The notes: generated by a model from the letters alone, not told the origin. A stretch of DNA of 64,000 nucleotides from Ferrimonas aestuarii (GCF_005116665.1 NZ_SWCJ01000016.1:1-64000); one strand, 5' to 3'. Counted from the stretch's first letter, positions 42,729 through 53,154 are shown. Made by a program: numbers and translations.

Positions 42729-43919
42729 TCACTCCATCCCTTTGGGCGGTTGCATCACCGGTGCAATCTTCTTTAATGCCGCGATCAGCATGTAAAGTGC
42801 CGTAGCAAGAAAGATGATGCCCAGATACTGCGCCATGCCTAGATTGATGTGCGTTACCCCTTGCGCCAACAGCGGGCCAGTCACCGAGCCCACGCTGTAG
42901 CTCAGCAACATCAATTGGGTAACCCGAACAATCTTGCTGGCCGAGACGCCCTCACACGCCTGATTAATCGCAATAGGGTAGAGCACAAACGCCGACGCCC
43001 CGAGCAACACCATGGCAACGCCAAAATCCATCGAGGACTGAGCCTGCACCATCAGCACCGCCGACAGGGCTCCAACTAGACTGAACATCGACATCAGCAG
43101 CGCCTTACCGATGCGACTGGAGAGCCAGCTCCCCAGCGGCTGCACCGCCATACCGCCAACCACCATGAGCGCCATCATCAAGCCGGTCTGTCCCTCGAGC
43201 AAAGGCTGCTGATGCAGATACACCGGCATTAACCCATACATCGGCCCAAGTAACAATCCAGAGATTAAACACCCAATGGTGGCAGAGATACTCACCCGCT
43301 TTACCTGAGGCGCAGACTCGACAGGCTCTAACGCCAAAGGCGGCGGCGAGCTGTTTCTAGCCACCAACACCGGCACAATGGCAGACAGCATTAACCCCAT
43401 CACCACCCCAAATGGCAATGAACCAGTAAATCCAAACTGGCCGATGAGCAGTTGCCCTAACGCATTACCGCCGTACAGTGCGGTCATGTAGAGGCCTAGG
43501 CGTAGCCCGCGCTTACGCTCATCTTCCACCAGCAATAGCCAAGATTCCACCACCACAAACACCCCTGCAGTGGCGATGCCCGCCAGCAGGCGCATTCCAA
43601 GCCACACCATGGGGTAGGGCAGCAGCCACATGACGGCAATGGTCACCACCAACACCGCCAGAGACAAAATCAACGACCAGCGATGACCAATCTTTTTAAC
43701 CAGTGGCTCAATGAACATGGCACCCAGCAATAAGCCACCATAGAGGCTGCTGGCCAGCCACGCGGCCATCGCCTCAGGCATACCTAAAGGCAGCAAAGAA
43801 AGCGGCAACAAACTCATCAGATAGCCTGCCGCTATCGCAAACAAAAACAGCCCGCCAATCGGCGCAACAACCCCGGATTGAGCACGGGAACTTTCCGACA
43901 AGACCACCACAGCCTCCAA
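42729..43919 (-). CDS. Major facilitator superfamily transporter, YcaD-like
   Basis: A 396-residue, 12-helix inner-membrane protein. Characteristic parts are the loop 2-3 motif ASSLYGGLLLGAMFIEPLVKK (quoted short: SLYGGLLLGAMF), loop 4-5 VESWLLLVEDERKRG, GLYMTALYGGNALGQLL and YLHQQPLLEGQTG in the second half. E. coli YcaD is the nearest family member known to me. The substrate is unknown. The start has no strong ribosome-binding site. No operon partners. Confidence 0.85.
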   Translation of the reverse strand: MEAVVVLSESSRAQSGVVAPIGGLFLFAIAAGYLMSLLPLSLLPLGMPEAMAAWLASSLYGGLLLGAMFIEPLVKKIGHRWSLILSLAVLVVTIAVMWLLPYPMVWLGMRLLAGIATAGVFVVVESWLLLVEDERKRGLRLGLYMTALYGGNALGQLLIGQFGFTGSLPFGVVMGLMLSAIVPVLVARNSSPPPLALEPVESAPQVKRVSISATIGCLISGLLLGPMYGLMPVYLHQQPLLEGQTGLMMALMVVGGMAVQPLGSWLSSRIGKALLMSMFSLVGALSAVLMVQAQSSMDFGVAMVLLGASAFVLYPIAINQACEGVSASKIVRVTQLMLLSYSVGSVTGPLLAQGVTHINLGMAQYLGIIFLATALYMLIAALKKIAPVMQPPKGME

Positions 43920-44029
43920 TCAAACTCCCGCCCTCCTGAACCTCTGCAGGGGCTAAGAACGGCGGGATATTAGGGCCGAAATCGGTTGGAGTAAAACGAA
44001 ATTTTTTAGGTGGCCAACAATAGAAAAAC

Positions 44030-44947
44030 TTATGGTTCAGACTGGGGGTCGCCGACGGTTTGGTAGGCCTGCTTAGGAACCGGTGCCAACTGCCAAACCA
44101 GCCCCAATCGCTCCATGATTTTGAGTCCCCAAAAGGTTGGATCCAACTCCCACCAATAGAAACCATTTCGGGCGGATTTTGGATATTTGTGGTGGTTGTT
44201 ATGCCATCCCTCTCCCAAAGTCAGCAAGGCCACCACCCAGTTGTTTCGGGACATATCGTCAGTATCGTAGCGACGACTGCCAAAGCGATGGCACAGCGAG
44301 TTTACCCCCAAGGTGGCGTGCAGCAATGCCAAGGTCGACACCACAAAGCCCCACACCACCAGCTGCGCTCCGTCGGTGTTTAAACTAGGAAGGTAAGCGG
44401 CGCACAACTCGCCAACTAGGAACAGCGTTGCAATCAGCGACAGCGGTGCCACCCAATCGAAGCGATTTAACCAACGAAGTTCGGGAAAACGACTGAATTC
44501 AGGAATCTGTTTATAGGGCGTAGCAAAACTGGCGTTGCAGGTGAACCACAGCATGTGACTCCACCAAAAGCCGTCTTTGGGCGAGTGCAGATCCCCCTCT
44601 TTATCGGTGTGGGCATGATGCTGGCGATGGTGACCACTCCACCATAATGGCCCACGCTGGGCGGCGCTGGCACCAATGAAAGCAAACACAAACTGGACCC
44701 ACCGGTGGGTTCTGAACGCTTTGTGTGCGAAATAGCGATGATAAAAGGCGGTGAGCGCAAACGCCCGAACAACATAGAGCACTGCGGCGATAGCCAAAGC
44801 GAACGCCGAGGCTGGCACCCAGAACACGGCAATCACGCTAACATGCAGCATGATAAACGGCAGGCATCGCACTAGATTAAACCGCCGACTGTGAGGGTCT
44901 TCCAACGGGGTAGATTCGTTATCCAACCAGACTTTCCAATGGCTCAT
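44030..44947 (-). CDS. Acyl-CoA/acyl-lipid delta-9-type fatty acid desaturase
   Basis: A 305-residue membrane di-iron desaturase with the three histidine boxes in order: HRYFAHKAF (HxxxxH, about residue 70), HRQHHAH (HxxHH, about 107) and HNNHHKYP (about 244). Four hydrophobic helices lie in two pairs. It introduces a cis double bond using oxygen and reduced electron carriers, so it works only aerobically. It is transcribed alone; the upstream interval to 45133 carries its promoter and that of the divergent small gene. Prime role: membrane fluidity in the cold. Confidence 0.93.
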   Translation of the reverse strand: MSHWKVWLDNESTPLEDPHSRRFNLVRCLPFIMLHVSVIAVFWVPASAFALAIAAVLYVVRAFALTAFYHRYFAHKAFRTHRWVQFVFAFIGASAAQRGPLWWSGHHRQHHAHTDKEGDLHSPKDGFWWSHMLWFTCNASFATPYKQIPEFSRFPELRWLNRFDWVAPLSLIATLFLVGELCAAYLPSLNTDGAQLVVWGFVVSTLALLHATLGVNSLCHRFGSRRYDTDDMSRNNWVVALLTLGEGWHNNHHKYPKSARNGFYWWELDPTFWGLKIMERLGLVWQLAPVPKQAYQTVGDPQSEP

Positions 44948-45133
44948 GCCAGCGCTCCTCCATGGTGTGAAGTTAACTGCTACGAGCCTACCTCTTTAGA
45001 GGATCAGTTAAGTCTCAGTGGTTGAATTACCCTCCCAGCAGATAAGCATCACAAGCTAACGCTTTATCCTTGCCCATTGAATTGCCATAAAACGCCCCCA
45101 GATCGTGGTTAACGGCTTATTAAGTGGACAATC

Positions 45134-45526
45134 ATGGACATCGCCAAAGCACAACAATCAAAACTGCACAGCAGCATGCTCGCCATGTTGTTGGTGGTGC
45201 TGTTGTCGCTGTTTATCCACGGCGACGCCAACCATTTTGAACCAAGCCGTTCACAGGGTTACGACAGCATCCATGATGCCCCAGCGCTGAGCCTAAACCA
45301 CGCCGCAACCAGCGGTTTTCATTTCGCCCACCCAAGGCAAAATTCCGGCGTAGAATGGGCGCTACCAACCCCAATCTGGTGGGTGGCACTGACCCTAGTT
45401 GTATTCTGGCTCAGTACTCCACTCCCTAAACCTTGGTTTCATCAGCAGCAAGCCCCTCCGAGTCGAGTCTCCGGCTGGCGGGATTCAAACCTGCTGTATC
45501 GAGGGCAGTTAACCTTCGAACACTGA
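45134..45526 (+). CDS. Uncharacterised small membrane protein
   Basis: 130 residues, no family recognised. A hydrophobic segment at about 14-28 (SMLAMLLVVLLSLFIHG) could be a signal anchor. A second at about 80-97 (WWVALTLVVFWLST) separates a His-rich middle from a basic C-terminus (GWRDSNLLYRGQLTFEH). The strong two-segment topology and position 186 bp from the divergent desaturase support a real gene. The 78-bp gap to the protease gene suggests possible co-transcription. Confidence 0.6.
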   Translation: MDIAKAQQSKLHSSMLAMLLVVLLSLFIHGDANHFEPSRSQGYDSIHDAPALSLNHAATSGFHFAHPRQNSGVEWALPTPIWWVALTLVVFWLSTPLPKPWFHQQQAPPSRVSGWRDSNLLYRGQLTFEH

Positions 45527-45604
45527 GTTCACCTTTACCCAATTTGCGCTTCGGAGCCTCCGACAGTGCCGACTTTGTGTACCCCAAATTTAAGGTGAAT
45601 CCAT

Positions 45605-46576
45605 ATGAAACAACGTGTTATTAAATTTTTTTCCAACGCCATTTTGGTGTTGTTAGTCGTTATTTTCTGCCTTTCCAGCTTAACGGCTTACGCTGCGCCA
45701 ATGGCGTCCGACAAGGTAGAAGCGCTGATTGAACAGAGCCTTGAGGTGATGCGAGCCCATTACATCAACCCCCACCGGGTGGATGACGTAGCCCACCACC
45801 TGCAGAGTAAGTTAGAACGAGGGGACTATGATGATATCCATACCCTAACGCAGTTTGCCGAGTCCGTCGGTCGCGACATCCGTTTGTCCTTAAACGATGA
45901 TCACATGAGCTTGTACGTTAAAGCACCTAACCAGCAGGCAAGCCACGAATTAACCCACCCTCAAGGCAAATTGACCCACAACGGCGGTTTCGAGCAGGTT
46001 AGTTATCTTGCCAACAACACTGGCTACCTCAAGTTCAACAAATTTTCCCCTGATAACGAGGCTAAGGCCACGGTAGACCACGCTTTGGGCTTTCTCTCCA
46101 GCGCCGATGCCATCATCATCGATCTGCGCGATACCGTTGGCGGCTCGCCAGAGTTGGTTCAGTATTTTCTGAGTCATCTGATCAGTAGCAATACCGAACT
46201 TTGGCAACTCTATGGCCAAGGAGATGAACTGTTGGAAACTCACTTCGCTAGCGCGGTCAACCCCCAACGAATCAGTGCAGATACCCCTCTGTTATTACTT
46301 ACCAGCCATCACACCGCCAGTGCTGCCGAGCTGTTTGCTGCCGTACTTCAAGCTCAAGGACGCGCCCTCGTGATTGGGGAAACCACTGCGGGAGCGGGGC
46401 ACTTAGTGGGAGTGCGCAATGTGACCGATGAGTTGGTGTTTCGACTCTCCTTGATCAAGCCGGTGGTATCAGCAACAGGAGAGAGTTGGGAGGCCAAAGG
46501 GGTGGAACCTCAACTTAAGGTTCCAGCCTTAGATGCACTAGAACGAGCTCAGCTGTGGCTAAGGAATTTTGGTTAA
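45605..46576 (+). CDS. Exported S41-family (tail-specific protease/IRBP-like) peptidase
   Basis: 323 residues with an N-terminal signal peptide or anchor (VLLVVIFCLSSLTAYAAP, cleavage about residue 32). A tricorn-core N-terminal helical part is followed by the S41 catalytic domain: NTGYLKFNKF, IIDLRDTVGGSPEL (about 180) and nucleophile Ser in SHHTASAAELFAAVLQ (about 240), with GETTAGAGH next. There is no PDZ domain, which matches the IRBP-like branch. Acts in the periplasm; the substrate is unknown. Confidence 0.85.
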   Translation: MKQRVIKFFSNAILVLLVVIFCLSSLTAYAAPMASDKVEALIEQSLEVMRAHYINPHRVDDVAHHLQSKLERGDYDDIHTLTQFAESVGRDIRLSLNDDHMSLYVKAPNQQASHELTHPQGKLTHNGGFEQVSYLANNTGYLKFNKFSPDNEAKATVDHALGFLSSADAIIIDLRDTVGGSPELVQYFLSHLISSNTELWQLYGQGDELLETHFASAVNPQRISADTPLLLLTSHHTASAAELFAAVLQAQGRALVIGETTAGAGHLVGVRNVTDELVFRLSLIKPVVSATGESWEAKGVEPQLKVPALDALERAQLWLRNFG

Positions 46577-46598
46577 CCAAATAATCGAATCAATCTAA

Positions 46599-46620
46599 TA
46601 GGGCGCCAGTTGGCGCCCTA
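46599..46620. terminator. Palindromic stem between convergent genes
   Basis: TAGGGCGCC, loop AGTT, GGCGCCCTA, without a convincing T-run on either strand. It lies between the convergent S41 and mdaB genes; a weak terminator at best. Confidence 0.5.
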
Positions 46621-46638
46621 GTTTAGGAATATTATCGA

Positions 46639-47223
46639 TTAGAAGTGCTGTTCAAGATGCGCATCAAAACGGGTGAAATCACCGTCGATGTCGGCATTTT
46701 TCATCACATCATAACAGGCGAAGGTTGGCAGCGCCGTCATCCCAAAGAAACGGAAATTGGCATGCATGTGCAGGAGCAGATCATCCACCGACTTGCCCTG
46801 AAACAGGTACTCGGCTTCGTCATCAAAGGCCGCTTTGGGGGCGTTAAAGGTGACCGACAGCATGTATTTGGTGTCAGTTTGAGTACCACCGGTACCGTAG
46901 TTTTTCGTAGGTGCTTCTTGGGTTCGCCCATCAAAATGGCAGAGCGCGCCCCCCATGCCAGCGGTAAACACCTCATCCATGTAACGTTTGAAAGACCATG
47001 GAATGGTCATCCAATTGATTGGAGTCTGCAGAATTACCCGATCGGCCCATTCAAAGTGGGCTAACTGTTCCTCCACCACAATGTCATCCTGCATGGTCAC
47101 CACTCTAACTTGGTGGCCCTTTTGCTGCAGCTGTGTTTTGGCTTTTTCGACCAACGACGCATTCAGCTTACCCTCTGAGTAGGGTGAGGGTTCATGGGCA
47201 TTAATGATCAGTACCTGACTCAT
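46639..47223 (-). CDS. mdaB: NAD(P)H:quinone oxidoreductase, MdaB-like
   Basis: A 194-residue flavodoxin-fold protein of the MdaB/KefF/YwrO type. VLIINAHEP at the N-terminus, [21 protein letters not shown] (quoted short: [10 protein letters not shown]) at about 68-78, and the [20 protein letters not shown] region around 110-130 bind FAD and substrate. It catalyses two-electron quinone reduction protecting against semiquinone/oxidative stress. It is divergent from an HxlR-type regulator across a 125-bp region, a common arrangement implying direct control. Confidence 0.9.
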   Translation of the reverse strand: MSQVLIINAHEPSPYSEGKLNASLVEKAKTQLQQKGHQVRVVTMQDDIVVEEQLAHFEWADRVILQTPINWMTIPWSFKRYMDEVFTAGMGGALCHFDGRTQEAPTKNYGTGGTQTDTKYMLSVTFNAPKAAFDDEAEYLFQGKSVDDLLLHMHANFRFFGMTALPTFACYDVMKNADIDGDFTRFDAHLEQHF

Positions 47224-47308
47224 TACGTAACTCCTAAAGCGATTTGGCTATCTGTATGGGTTTGTTGAGATGTGGTTTATTATGGTAACCTTGCGCCGTT
47301 AATCAATT

Positions 47309-47326
47309 AGTATACTTTTAGTAACC
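47309..47326. promoter_or_regulatory. Direct repeat, possible HxlR operator
   Basis: AGTATAC (47309-47315) and AGTAACC (47320-47326) lie 11 bp apart, on one DNA face, in the mdaB-hxlR divergent region. HxlR family sites are often repeats of this sort, but the match is short. Confidence 0.3.
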
Positions 47327-47348
47327 TAGTTTATTTTTGAGGGTAAAT

Positions 47349-47705
47349 TTGAGAAGCCAAGTAGAAACAGACTCTTACGGAAGAAAAAAAGCAGTCAATC
47401 CTTGCCTTGAACCCTGCGCCATTGAAAAAGGGATGCGCTTGATCGGCGGAAAGTGGACCGGTTCACTGATTTTCCACCTTAAAGATGGTCCAGTGCGGTT
47501 TAACGACCTATCCCGGATGTTAGGCGGGGCCAGCAAAAAGATGGTGGATCAGCGCCTCAAAGAACTTGAGGCCAATAATATGGTCATTCGTAAAGTGATA
47601 AACGATCGCCCAGTAGCAGTCACCTATGAATTGACAGACTTCGGTCGATCGGCACTGGATATTTTGGACAAGCTGAGGCTCTGGTCCCAATCCAATGACC
47701 TGTAA
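47349..47705 (+). CDS. HxlR-family transcriptional regulator
   Basis: A winged-helix regulator of about 118 residues. Near the N-terminus a conserved Cys pair lies in CLEPCAIEKGMRLIGGKWT; the winged-helix core includes FNDLSRMLGGASKKMVDQRLKELE. Members sense quinones or electrophiles, often through Cys, and control a neighbouring oxidoreductase. The start is TTG 47349 with GAGGG six bases upstream; TTG 47337 is less likely. Divergent from mdaB. Confidence 0.87.
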   Translation: MRSQVETDSYGRKKAVNPCLEPCAIEKGMRLIGGKWTGSLIFHLKDGPVRFNDLSRMLGGASKKMVDQRLKELEANNMVIRKVINDRPVAVTYELTDFGRSALDILDKLRLWSQSNDL

Positions 47706-47755
47706 CCAACGTATAAGACGTACGATTTAAAAGTTTAGATGTAGAGAGTTTGCAC

Positions 47756-48352
47756 ATGGTTGAAGTAAGACAAGCCGTTCCATTAAGAGTTGGCGAAGCT
47801 CAAGTAGAAGCGGAGATCATCTCCTTCACTGGGCTGGAATCCGGCCTTGAGCACGTTGCCATGCGATTTAAAGGCACCCAACCAAGTAGCAACATTCCGC
47901 TGGTTCGCATGCACTCGGAATGTCTGACGGGAGACGTATTCCACTCCTCTCGTTGTGATTGCGGCGAGCAGTTGAACGAAGCGATCAACCGCATCCACAC
48001 CGAAGGCGGCATCTTACTGTATCTGCGTCAGGAGGGGCGCGGTATCGGCTTGTACAATAAGTTGGATGCTTACGTGCTTCAGGACACTGGGCTTAATACC
48101 TACGAAGCCAACGTGAAGCTGGGCTTTGGTGAAGACCAGCGCGAATTCGCCGAAGCGGCCGAAATGCTGAAAGCGCTCGGGGTGGATCACATCCGACTGC
48201 TGTCCAACAACCCACGTAAAAACAAACAACTGACCGAAGCCGGCATCAAGGTCGAAACCATGGTAAACACCTGCGTTCACCTAAAACCCGGCAACTCCAG
48301 TTACCTAGCCGCGAAGAAAAGCCACGGCGGCCATCAGTTGGCATTGTCATAA
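47756..48352 (+). CDS. ribA: GTP cyclohydrolase II
   Basis: A 198-residue enzyme of riboflavin synthesis (GTP to diaminohydroxy-phosphoribosylaminopyrimidine, formate and pyrophosphate). Zn ligands lie in [17 protein letters not shown] (about residues 55-70), catalytic residues in [16 protein letters not shown] (about 90-105) and [12 protein letters not shown] (about 145-155). Standard monofunctional length. ATG 47756 has GAGAG seven bases upstream; an upstream TTG is less likely. The formate it makes is unrelated in location to the fusion enzyme. Confidence 0.95.
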   Translation: MVEVRQAVPLRVGEAQVEAEIISFTGLESGLEHVAMRFKGTQPSSNIPLVRMHSECLTGDVFHSSRCDCGEQLNEAINRIHTEGGILLYLRQEGRGIGLYNKLDAYVLQDTGLNTYEANVKLGFGEDQREFAEAAEMLKALGVDHIRLLSNNPRKNKQLTEAGIKVETMVNTCVHLKPGNSSYLAAKKSHGGHQLALS

Positions 48353-48378
48353 TTCAGTGATAACTGCCGCAGATACGA

Positions 48379-48404
48379 AAACAGGAGCCATTGGGCTCCT
48401 GTTT
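48379..48404. terminator. Stem between convergent ribA and glmS
   Basis: AAACAGGAGCC, loop ATTG, GGCTCCTGTTT. Symmetric enough to act on both strands; the T-tracts are short. Confidence 0.7.
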
Positions 48405-48423
48405 GCGTTGGATCTTGCCGCGC

Positions 48424-50256
48424 TTACTCTACGGTTACCGACTTCGCTAGGTTACGTGGCTGATCCACGTCGGTACCTTTAATCAGTGCCACGTAGTAGG
48501 ACAGCAGCTGCAGAGGCAGGGTGTAGATGATAGGTGCAATAAACTCGTCACAATGAGGCACTGGCAGTACCTTCATGGTGTCGTCGGAGGCAAACTCCGC
48601 CTGCTTATCAGCGAATACGTACATCAAGCCGCCTCGGGCACGCACCTCTTCCACATTAGACTTCAGCTTCTCCAACAACTCGTTGTTTGGCGCCACCACG
48701 ATAACCGGCATGTCGGCATCGATCAGGGCCAGAGGGCCATGCTTAAGTTCGCCAGAAGCATAAGCTTCCGCATGGATGTATGAAATCTCTTTCAGCTTCA
48801 ATGCCCCTTCCATAGCGATAGGATATTGGTCGCCACGACCTAAGAACAGCGCATGCTGCTTATCGGCAAAATCTTCAGCCAGATCCTCAATCTCATCATT
48901 GAGGCTCAGCGCCTGCTCAACTTTAGTTGGCAGAGACTGAAGGCTCTGAATGAGGTGCGCCAGCGTGGCTTCACCCATTCCTTTATGTTGACCGATGGCA
49001 CCGGTCAGCATCAGCAGCGCCGCCAGCTGCACGGTAAAGGCTTTAGTAGAGGCTACACCAATCTCTGCACCCGCTTTCATCATGTAAGCCATGTCTGACT
49101 CACGCACCAAAGAGGAGCCAGGTACATTACAGATGGTTAGGCTAGAGTGATAACCCATCTCTTTGGCTAGGCGAAGGGCAGCTAGGGTATCTGCAGTCTC
49201 ACCGGATTGAGAGATGGTGACCAGCAAGCTGTTCGGGAATACGTGGGACTTGCGGTAGCGGAACTCAGACGCAATCTCAACGTTACAGGAAACGCCTGCG
49301 TGCTGCTCAAGCCAGTAACGAGCCACCATACCGGCGTGATAACTGGTACCACAGGCGATGATCTGTACATGGTCAACGTTGGCCAGCAGTGCATCGGCGC
49401 CTTCTCCGAAGGCATCGGCGGCAATTTTGCCACCCACAATGCGATGCTCTAACGTGCGCTGCAGTGCCAGCGGCTGCTCATGGATCTCTTTCATCATGTA
49501 GTGACGATAAGGGCCTTTATCACTGGCTTCGTGGGAAACCTCAGACTCCTTCACCTCACGCTCTACTGAATTACCGTTAGCATCAAAAATGTTTACTTCA
49601 CGGCGAGTCACCTCAGCCACGTCGCCCTCTTCAAGGAAAGCAAAGCGGCGGGTTACAGGCAGCAGAGCCAGTTGATCAGAAGCGATGAAGTGCTCGCCCA
49701 CACCATAACCGATCACCAATGGACTACCGGAGCGAGCCACCACCATACGCTCCGGATCAAGGCGGTCCACAATCACAGTACCGTAGGCGCCTTCCAGCTG
49801 CTTCACGGTAGCCTGAACCGCCGCTAGCAAGCTGTCGTGAGATTTCAGTTCGTGATGGACTAGGTGACCGATCACTTCGGTATCAGTATCCGATTCAAAC
49901 TGGTAACCCAGACCTTGTAGGCGCTCACGCAGGGGAGCGTGATTTTCGATAATGCCGTTATGCACTACCGCAATGTCACCGCTAGATTGGTGAGGGTGAG
50001 CGTTGCGCTCAGATGGCTCTCCATGAGTCGCCCAGCGAGTGTGGGCAATACCAGTACCGCCAGATAAAGGCTGAGCTTCTAGCGCATTTTTAAGCTCTTG
50101 CACCTTACCCAAACGACGCAGTCTATTTAGATTATTGTCACCATCAATAATCGCCACACCGGCTGAATCATAACCACGATATTCCAGTCGTTTCAGACCT
50201 TCCACCAAGATCTCAGCAACATCACGCTGAGCTACTGCACCAACAATGCCACACAT
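48424..50256 (-). CDS. glmS: Glutamine-fructose-6-phosphate aminotransferase
   Basis: A 610-residue enzyme making glucosamine-6-phosphate. The N-terminal glutaminase has catalytic Cys2 in MCGIVGAV. Two SIS isomerase domains follow ([14 protein letters not shown] around 350; [26 protein letters not shown], quoted short: [16 protein letters not shown], around 490). The C-terminal tail LAKSVTVE is invariant. It is two bases after the deoR-type gene, so the two are co-transcribed. No glmS ribozyme-like leader is seen or expected in this group. Confidence 0.97.
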   Translation of the reverse strand: MCGIVGAVAQRDVAEILVEGLKRLEYRGYDSAGVAIIDGDNNLNRLRRLGKVQELKNALEAQPLSGGTGIAHTRWATHGEPSERNAHPHQSSGDIAVVHNGIIENHAPLRERLQGLGYQFESDTDTEVIGHLVHHELKSHDSLLAAVQATVKQLEGAYGTVIVDRLDPERMVVARSGSPLVIGYGVGEHFIASDQLALLPVTRRFAFLEEGDVAEVTRREVNIFDANGNSVEREVKESEVSHEASDKGPYRHYMMKEIHEQPLALQRTLEHRIVGGKIAADAFGEGADALLANVDHVQIIACGTSYHAGMVARYWLEQHAGVSCNVEIASEFRYRKSHVFPNSLLVTISQSGETADTLAALRLAKEMGYHSSLTICNVPGSSLVRESDMAYMMKAGAEIGVASTKAFTVQLAALLMLTGAIGQHKGMGEATLAHLIQSLQSLPTKVEQALSLNDEIEDLAEDFADKQHALFLGRGDQYPIAMEGALKLKEISYIHAEAYASGELKHGPLALIDADMPVIVVAPNNELLEKLKSNVEEVRARGGLMYVFADKQAEFASDDTMKVLPVPHCDEFIAPIIYTLPLQLLSYYVALIKGTDVDQPRNLAKSVTVE

Positions 50257-50258
50257 AA

Positions 50259-51041
50259 TTAGGCTCCTAATTCGAGTTGAGATGCACAGATAACCTGCAC
50301 ACCCTGTAATTCAATTTGCTGGCGGACATCGTCCGCCAAACGATAATCGGTAATCAGCCTGGTCACTTCGGACCACGGCAGTTCAAGATTGGGAATACGT
50401 CGTCCAACCTTGTCCGCTTCCACCATCACATTCACCTCTCTCGAAGCGCTGGCCATCACACGAGACAGCCCAATCAGTTCATTGAATGTGGTGGTTCCAC
50501 GTGAAACGTCGATGCCATCGGCACCAATAAATAGTTGATCAAAATCGTAAGAGCGCAGCACCTGCTCCGCCACTTGTCCCTGAAACGATTCAGAATGGGG
50601 ATCCCAGGTTCCTCCGGTCATCAAAATAGTGGGTTCAGGCTCCAATGCTCTTAGCGCCTCTGCGCCATCCAATGAATTGGTCATCACCACTAGGCCACGC
50701 TTGTTATTAAGCTCTGGGATAAGAGCTGCGGTAGTTCGACCGCTATCGATAACAATGCGTTGATGGTCCCTAATCAGCGCCATAGCTGCCCGCGCGATAG
50801 CCACTTTAAATGGCGACCTCTTGTGCAGAGGATCATCTTCAATCACCTCCTGAGGCATCGCCACCGCGCCACCGAATCGACGTAACAACAGGCCGCTGGT
50901 TTCCAATGCCGCCAAGTCCTTTCGAATGGTAACTTCTGAAGTTTCAAATTGACGAGCTAACTGCTCAACACTGACCTCGCCAGCCTCATTAACCACCGCC
51001 ACAATGTTATGACGACGCTGTTGAGTATTACGTTTCGACAT
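50259..51041 (-). CDS. DeoR-family regulator upstream of glmS
   Basis: 260 residues. The N-terminal DeoR HTH has [20 protein letters not shown] (about 8-28) and [21 protein letters not shown] (quoted short: [13 protein letters not shown]). The C-terminal sugar-phosphate sensing domain has [16 protein letters not shown] (about 95) and [12 protein letters not shown] (about 167). It probably senses an amino-sugar phosphate and controls glmS. The same pair occurs next to glmU in related bacteria. Confidence 0.9.
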   Translation of the reverse strand: MSKRNTQQRRHNIVAVVNEAGEVSVEQLARQFETSEVTIRKDLAALETSGLLLRRFGGAVAMPQEVIEDDPLHKRSPFKVAIARAAMALIRDHQRIVIDSGRTTAALIPELNNKRGLVVMTNSLDGAEALRALEPEPTILMTGGTWDPHSESFQGQVAEQVLRSYDFDQLFIGADGIDVSRGTTTFNELIGLSRVMASASREVNVMVEADKVGRRIPNLELPWSEVTRLITDYRLADDVRQQIELQGVQVICASQLELGA

Positions 51042-51072
51042 TGGAATTTAAGTTTCGTTTTGAAAGATAAGT

Positions 51073-51100
51073 AGTATAGTTGCTAAGCCATAAGTCGCAA
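51073..51100 (-). promoter_or_regulatory. Sigma-70 promoter of deoR-glmS
   Basis: On the minus strand -35 TTGCGA (51095-51100), 16-bp spacer, -10 TATACT (51073-51078). This lies 32 bp upstream of the regulator start. The 51042-51274 gap also holds the plus-strand promoter of the PhoX-like gene, which I cannot place. Confidence 0.65.
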
Positions 51101-51274
51101 GTTTTCCCGACTTAAAACCCTATCAGCACCCCGAATACGCTTTACGCCGCAAAAAAATCAAACCGTAACGGCAATATTTTTTTCACAAAAGAGACACACA
51201 GACTGTTTAGCTTCCAGCTACTGCGTCATCGACGCATTCAAATTCAATAATTAAATACTGTGTGAGAATCAATT

Positions 51275-53086
51275 ATGGACAAGGGATTTAAACTGTCGCT
51301 GATGGCGATGACCCTAGCGGCAGTCTTATCAGGCTGTGCCGATGATGGCAGCGATGGTGCGGCTGGCACCCCTGGTCAGAACGGTCAAAATGGACAAGAT
51401 GGCTCCAATGGCGAAAACGGTCAGGTCGGAAAACTGACCCGCATCGCCACTGTGCCTCTGGGCGCCGAAGTAACCGGTATCTTCCTAAACGAAGAAGGTG
51501 ATCTGTTCTTCAACCTGCAGCACCCATCTTCCGCCAATACCGAAACCGATCATAACGACACCGCCTACAACCGCGGTACCGTGGGCGTGTTAACTGGCGT
51601 CAACTTCAACCAACTGCCAATGGATCTGGTTGATTCTCCGGTGCCAGCGTCTGAGAAAGAGCAGCAGACCGTCATGGCGGCCTACGGCCAATATCAGATC
51701 ATTGGTCAGAACGGCGATACCTTAGATGGCAAATTACCAAAAGGCTTAGGTGTTATTCACAGCCTCAGTGGCGACACTGCCGTTGCCGATACCGATATGC
51801 CTGACTTCAACGCTTACGTTGCTGTTGAAGAGGGTAAGGGTTACCTATTCACCAACTGGGAGCACATTCCCGGTGGCATGAGCCGTTTGATGATCAGCAA
51901 GAGTGCCGATGGCTCCTGGAAAATCGACGACGCAATGATGCTGGACTTCTCCGAGATCAAAGGCACCGCCGCCAACTGTTTTGGTAGCCTGACCCCTTGG
52001 GGTACGCCACTGAGTTCAGAGGAGTGGATTGTTGGCTCCAGCGCCGGTGAGGTAACCAACTTCGACTGGAACAACCCTGACGCACAGTACGCTAACGACA
52101 CAGCCATGCAAGCGATGCTCGATGGCAGCTATCCAAACCCTTACGACTACGGTTACATCATCGAAGTGACCGATCCGAAAGGGGAAGCCAAGCCAGTTAA
52201 ACACTACGCTTTGGGTCGCTATGAACACGAAAATGGCACAGTCATGCCGGATCAGCGCACCGTATACCTGTCTCAGGATGATACCGGTGGCGTGATGTTT
52301 AAATTTGTTGCCGATGCCGCAGGCGATCTGAGTGCCGGTACCCTTTACGGTGCCAAACTGACTCAAGATGCTGGCTCGACTGAGCCTCTAACCACAGGTT
52401 TCGACGTTGAGTGGGTTGAATTGGCTCACGGCAACAGCGATGAGATTGAAAGCTGGATCCGTGAATACGATGGTATCGACCGCGATGATTACGTGGAAGG
52501 CGAAACCAGCTACATGACCAATGCTGACGTGGAAGCTTGGGCTAATGGCGATGCCAACTACCCAAGCGTTGCAGATGGCGGTAGTGCCGTTACCGCAGGC
52601 AAGCCCATGGACGACCGCGCCGCATTTCTAGAATCTCGCTACGCCGCCGACCTTAAGGGTGCCACCTCTGAGTTCCGTAAACTGGAAGGCATCAACATCA
52701 ACGCCAAACGCGCCGAACAGGCTATCGACGGCAAAGTTCACTTTGAAAACGAAACCATCGACAGCGCTTACGTCTACTTTGCCATTGCCGATCTGGATAA
52801 AACCATGATCGATGGGGAAGGGGACATTGCGCTATCTAGCCGCGTGAAAGACTGTGGCGGGGTGTATCGCATGCCTTTGGGTGACAACTACAACGTCAAC
52901 CGCATCGAACCGGTAGTCATGGGCAGCACCTATCGCGACAGCCTAACCGGCGCCGCCCGCTGTGACGTTGACCAACTGTCTCAGCCTGACAACGTTATCG
53001 TCATGGACGATGGTCGTCTACTGATTGGTGAAGACGGTTTCCAGACCAACAACACCCTGTGGATGTACAACCCAATCAACAAGTAA
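51275..53086 (+). CDS. PhoX-like (DUF839) lipoprotein with collagen-like linker
   Basis: 603 residues. Signal peptide with lipobox VLSGCADDG (Cys about 21), then a collagen-like Gly-X-Y run from about residue 27 to 53 (GAAGTPGQNGQNGQDG...). The PhoX/DUF839 beta-propeller follows: CFGSLTPWGTPLSSEEW (about 227), LGRYEHENGTVMPDQRTVYLSQDD (quoted short: GRYEHENG), MFKFV and a C-terminal CDVDQLSQPDNVIVMDDGRLLIGEDG (short: QPDNVIVMDDGRLLIGED). PhoX alkaline phosphatases are normally Tat-exported; this one is a Sec-type lipoprotein. Phosphatase activity is inferred from homology only. Inserted between the glmS and glmU units. Confidence 0.85.
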   Translation: MDKGFKLSLMAMTLAAVLSGCADDGSDGAAGTPGQNGQNGQDGSNGENGQVGKLTRIATVPLGAEVTGIFLNEEGDLFFNLQHPSSANTETDHNDTAYNRGTVGVLTGVNFNQLPMDLVDSPVPASEKEQQTVMAAYGQYQIIGQNGDTLDGKLPKGLGVIHSLSGDTAVADTDMPDFNAYVAVEEGKGYLFTNWEHIPGGMSRLMISKSADGSWKIDDAMMLDFSEIKGTAANCFGSLTPWGTPLSSEEWIVGSSAGEVTNFDWNNPDAQYANDTAMQAMLDGSYPNPYDYGYIIEVTDPKGEAKPVKHYALGRYEHENGTVMPDQRTVYLSQDDTGGVMFKFVADAAGDLSAGTLYGAKLTQDAGSTEPLTTGFDVEWVELAHGNSDEIESWIREYDGIDRDDYVEGETSYMTNADVEAWANGDANYPSVADGGSAVTAGKPMDDRAAFLESRYAADLKGATSEFRKLEGININAKRAEQAIDGKVHFENETIDSAYVYFAIADLDKTMIDGEGDIALSSRVKDCGGVYRMPLGDNYNVNRIEPVVMGSTYRDSLTGAARCDVDQLSQPDNVIVMDDGRLLIGEDGFQTNNTLWMYNPINK

Positions 53087-53101
53087 GCCAACTTGTGAAC
53101 C

Positions 53102-53132
53102 TCGGCCAGTCCTATTGGGCTGGCCGATTTTT
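53102..53132 (+). terminator. Terminator of the PhoX-like gene
   Basis: TCGGCCAG, 10-base loop, CTGGCCGA, then TTTTTC. It lies 15 bases past the stop and 22 bases before the next gene, so the downstream gene must be read through or have its own promoter overlapping it. Confidence 0.8.
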
Positions 53133-53154
53133 CGATCCTAATCGGTCTAACATA

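Noticed and set aside
47706..47755. FMN riboswitch before ribA
   Set aside because: The gap of about 50 bases is too short and has none of the conserved RFN elements.
53059..53154. Upstream extension of the dihaem gene
   Set aside because: Runs through the PhoX stop and terminator and would hide a clear signal peptide at 53155.
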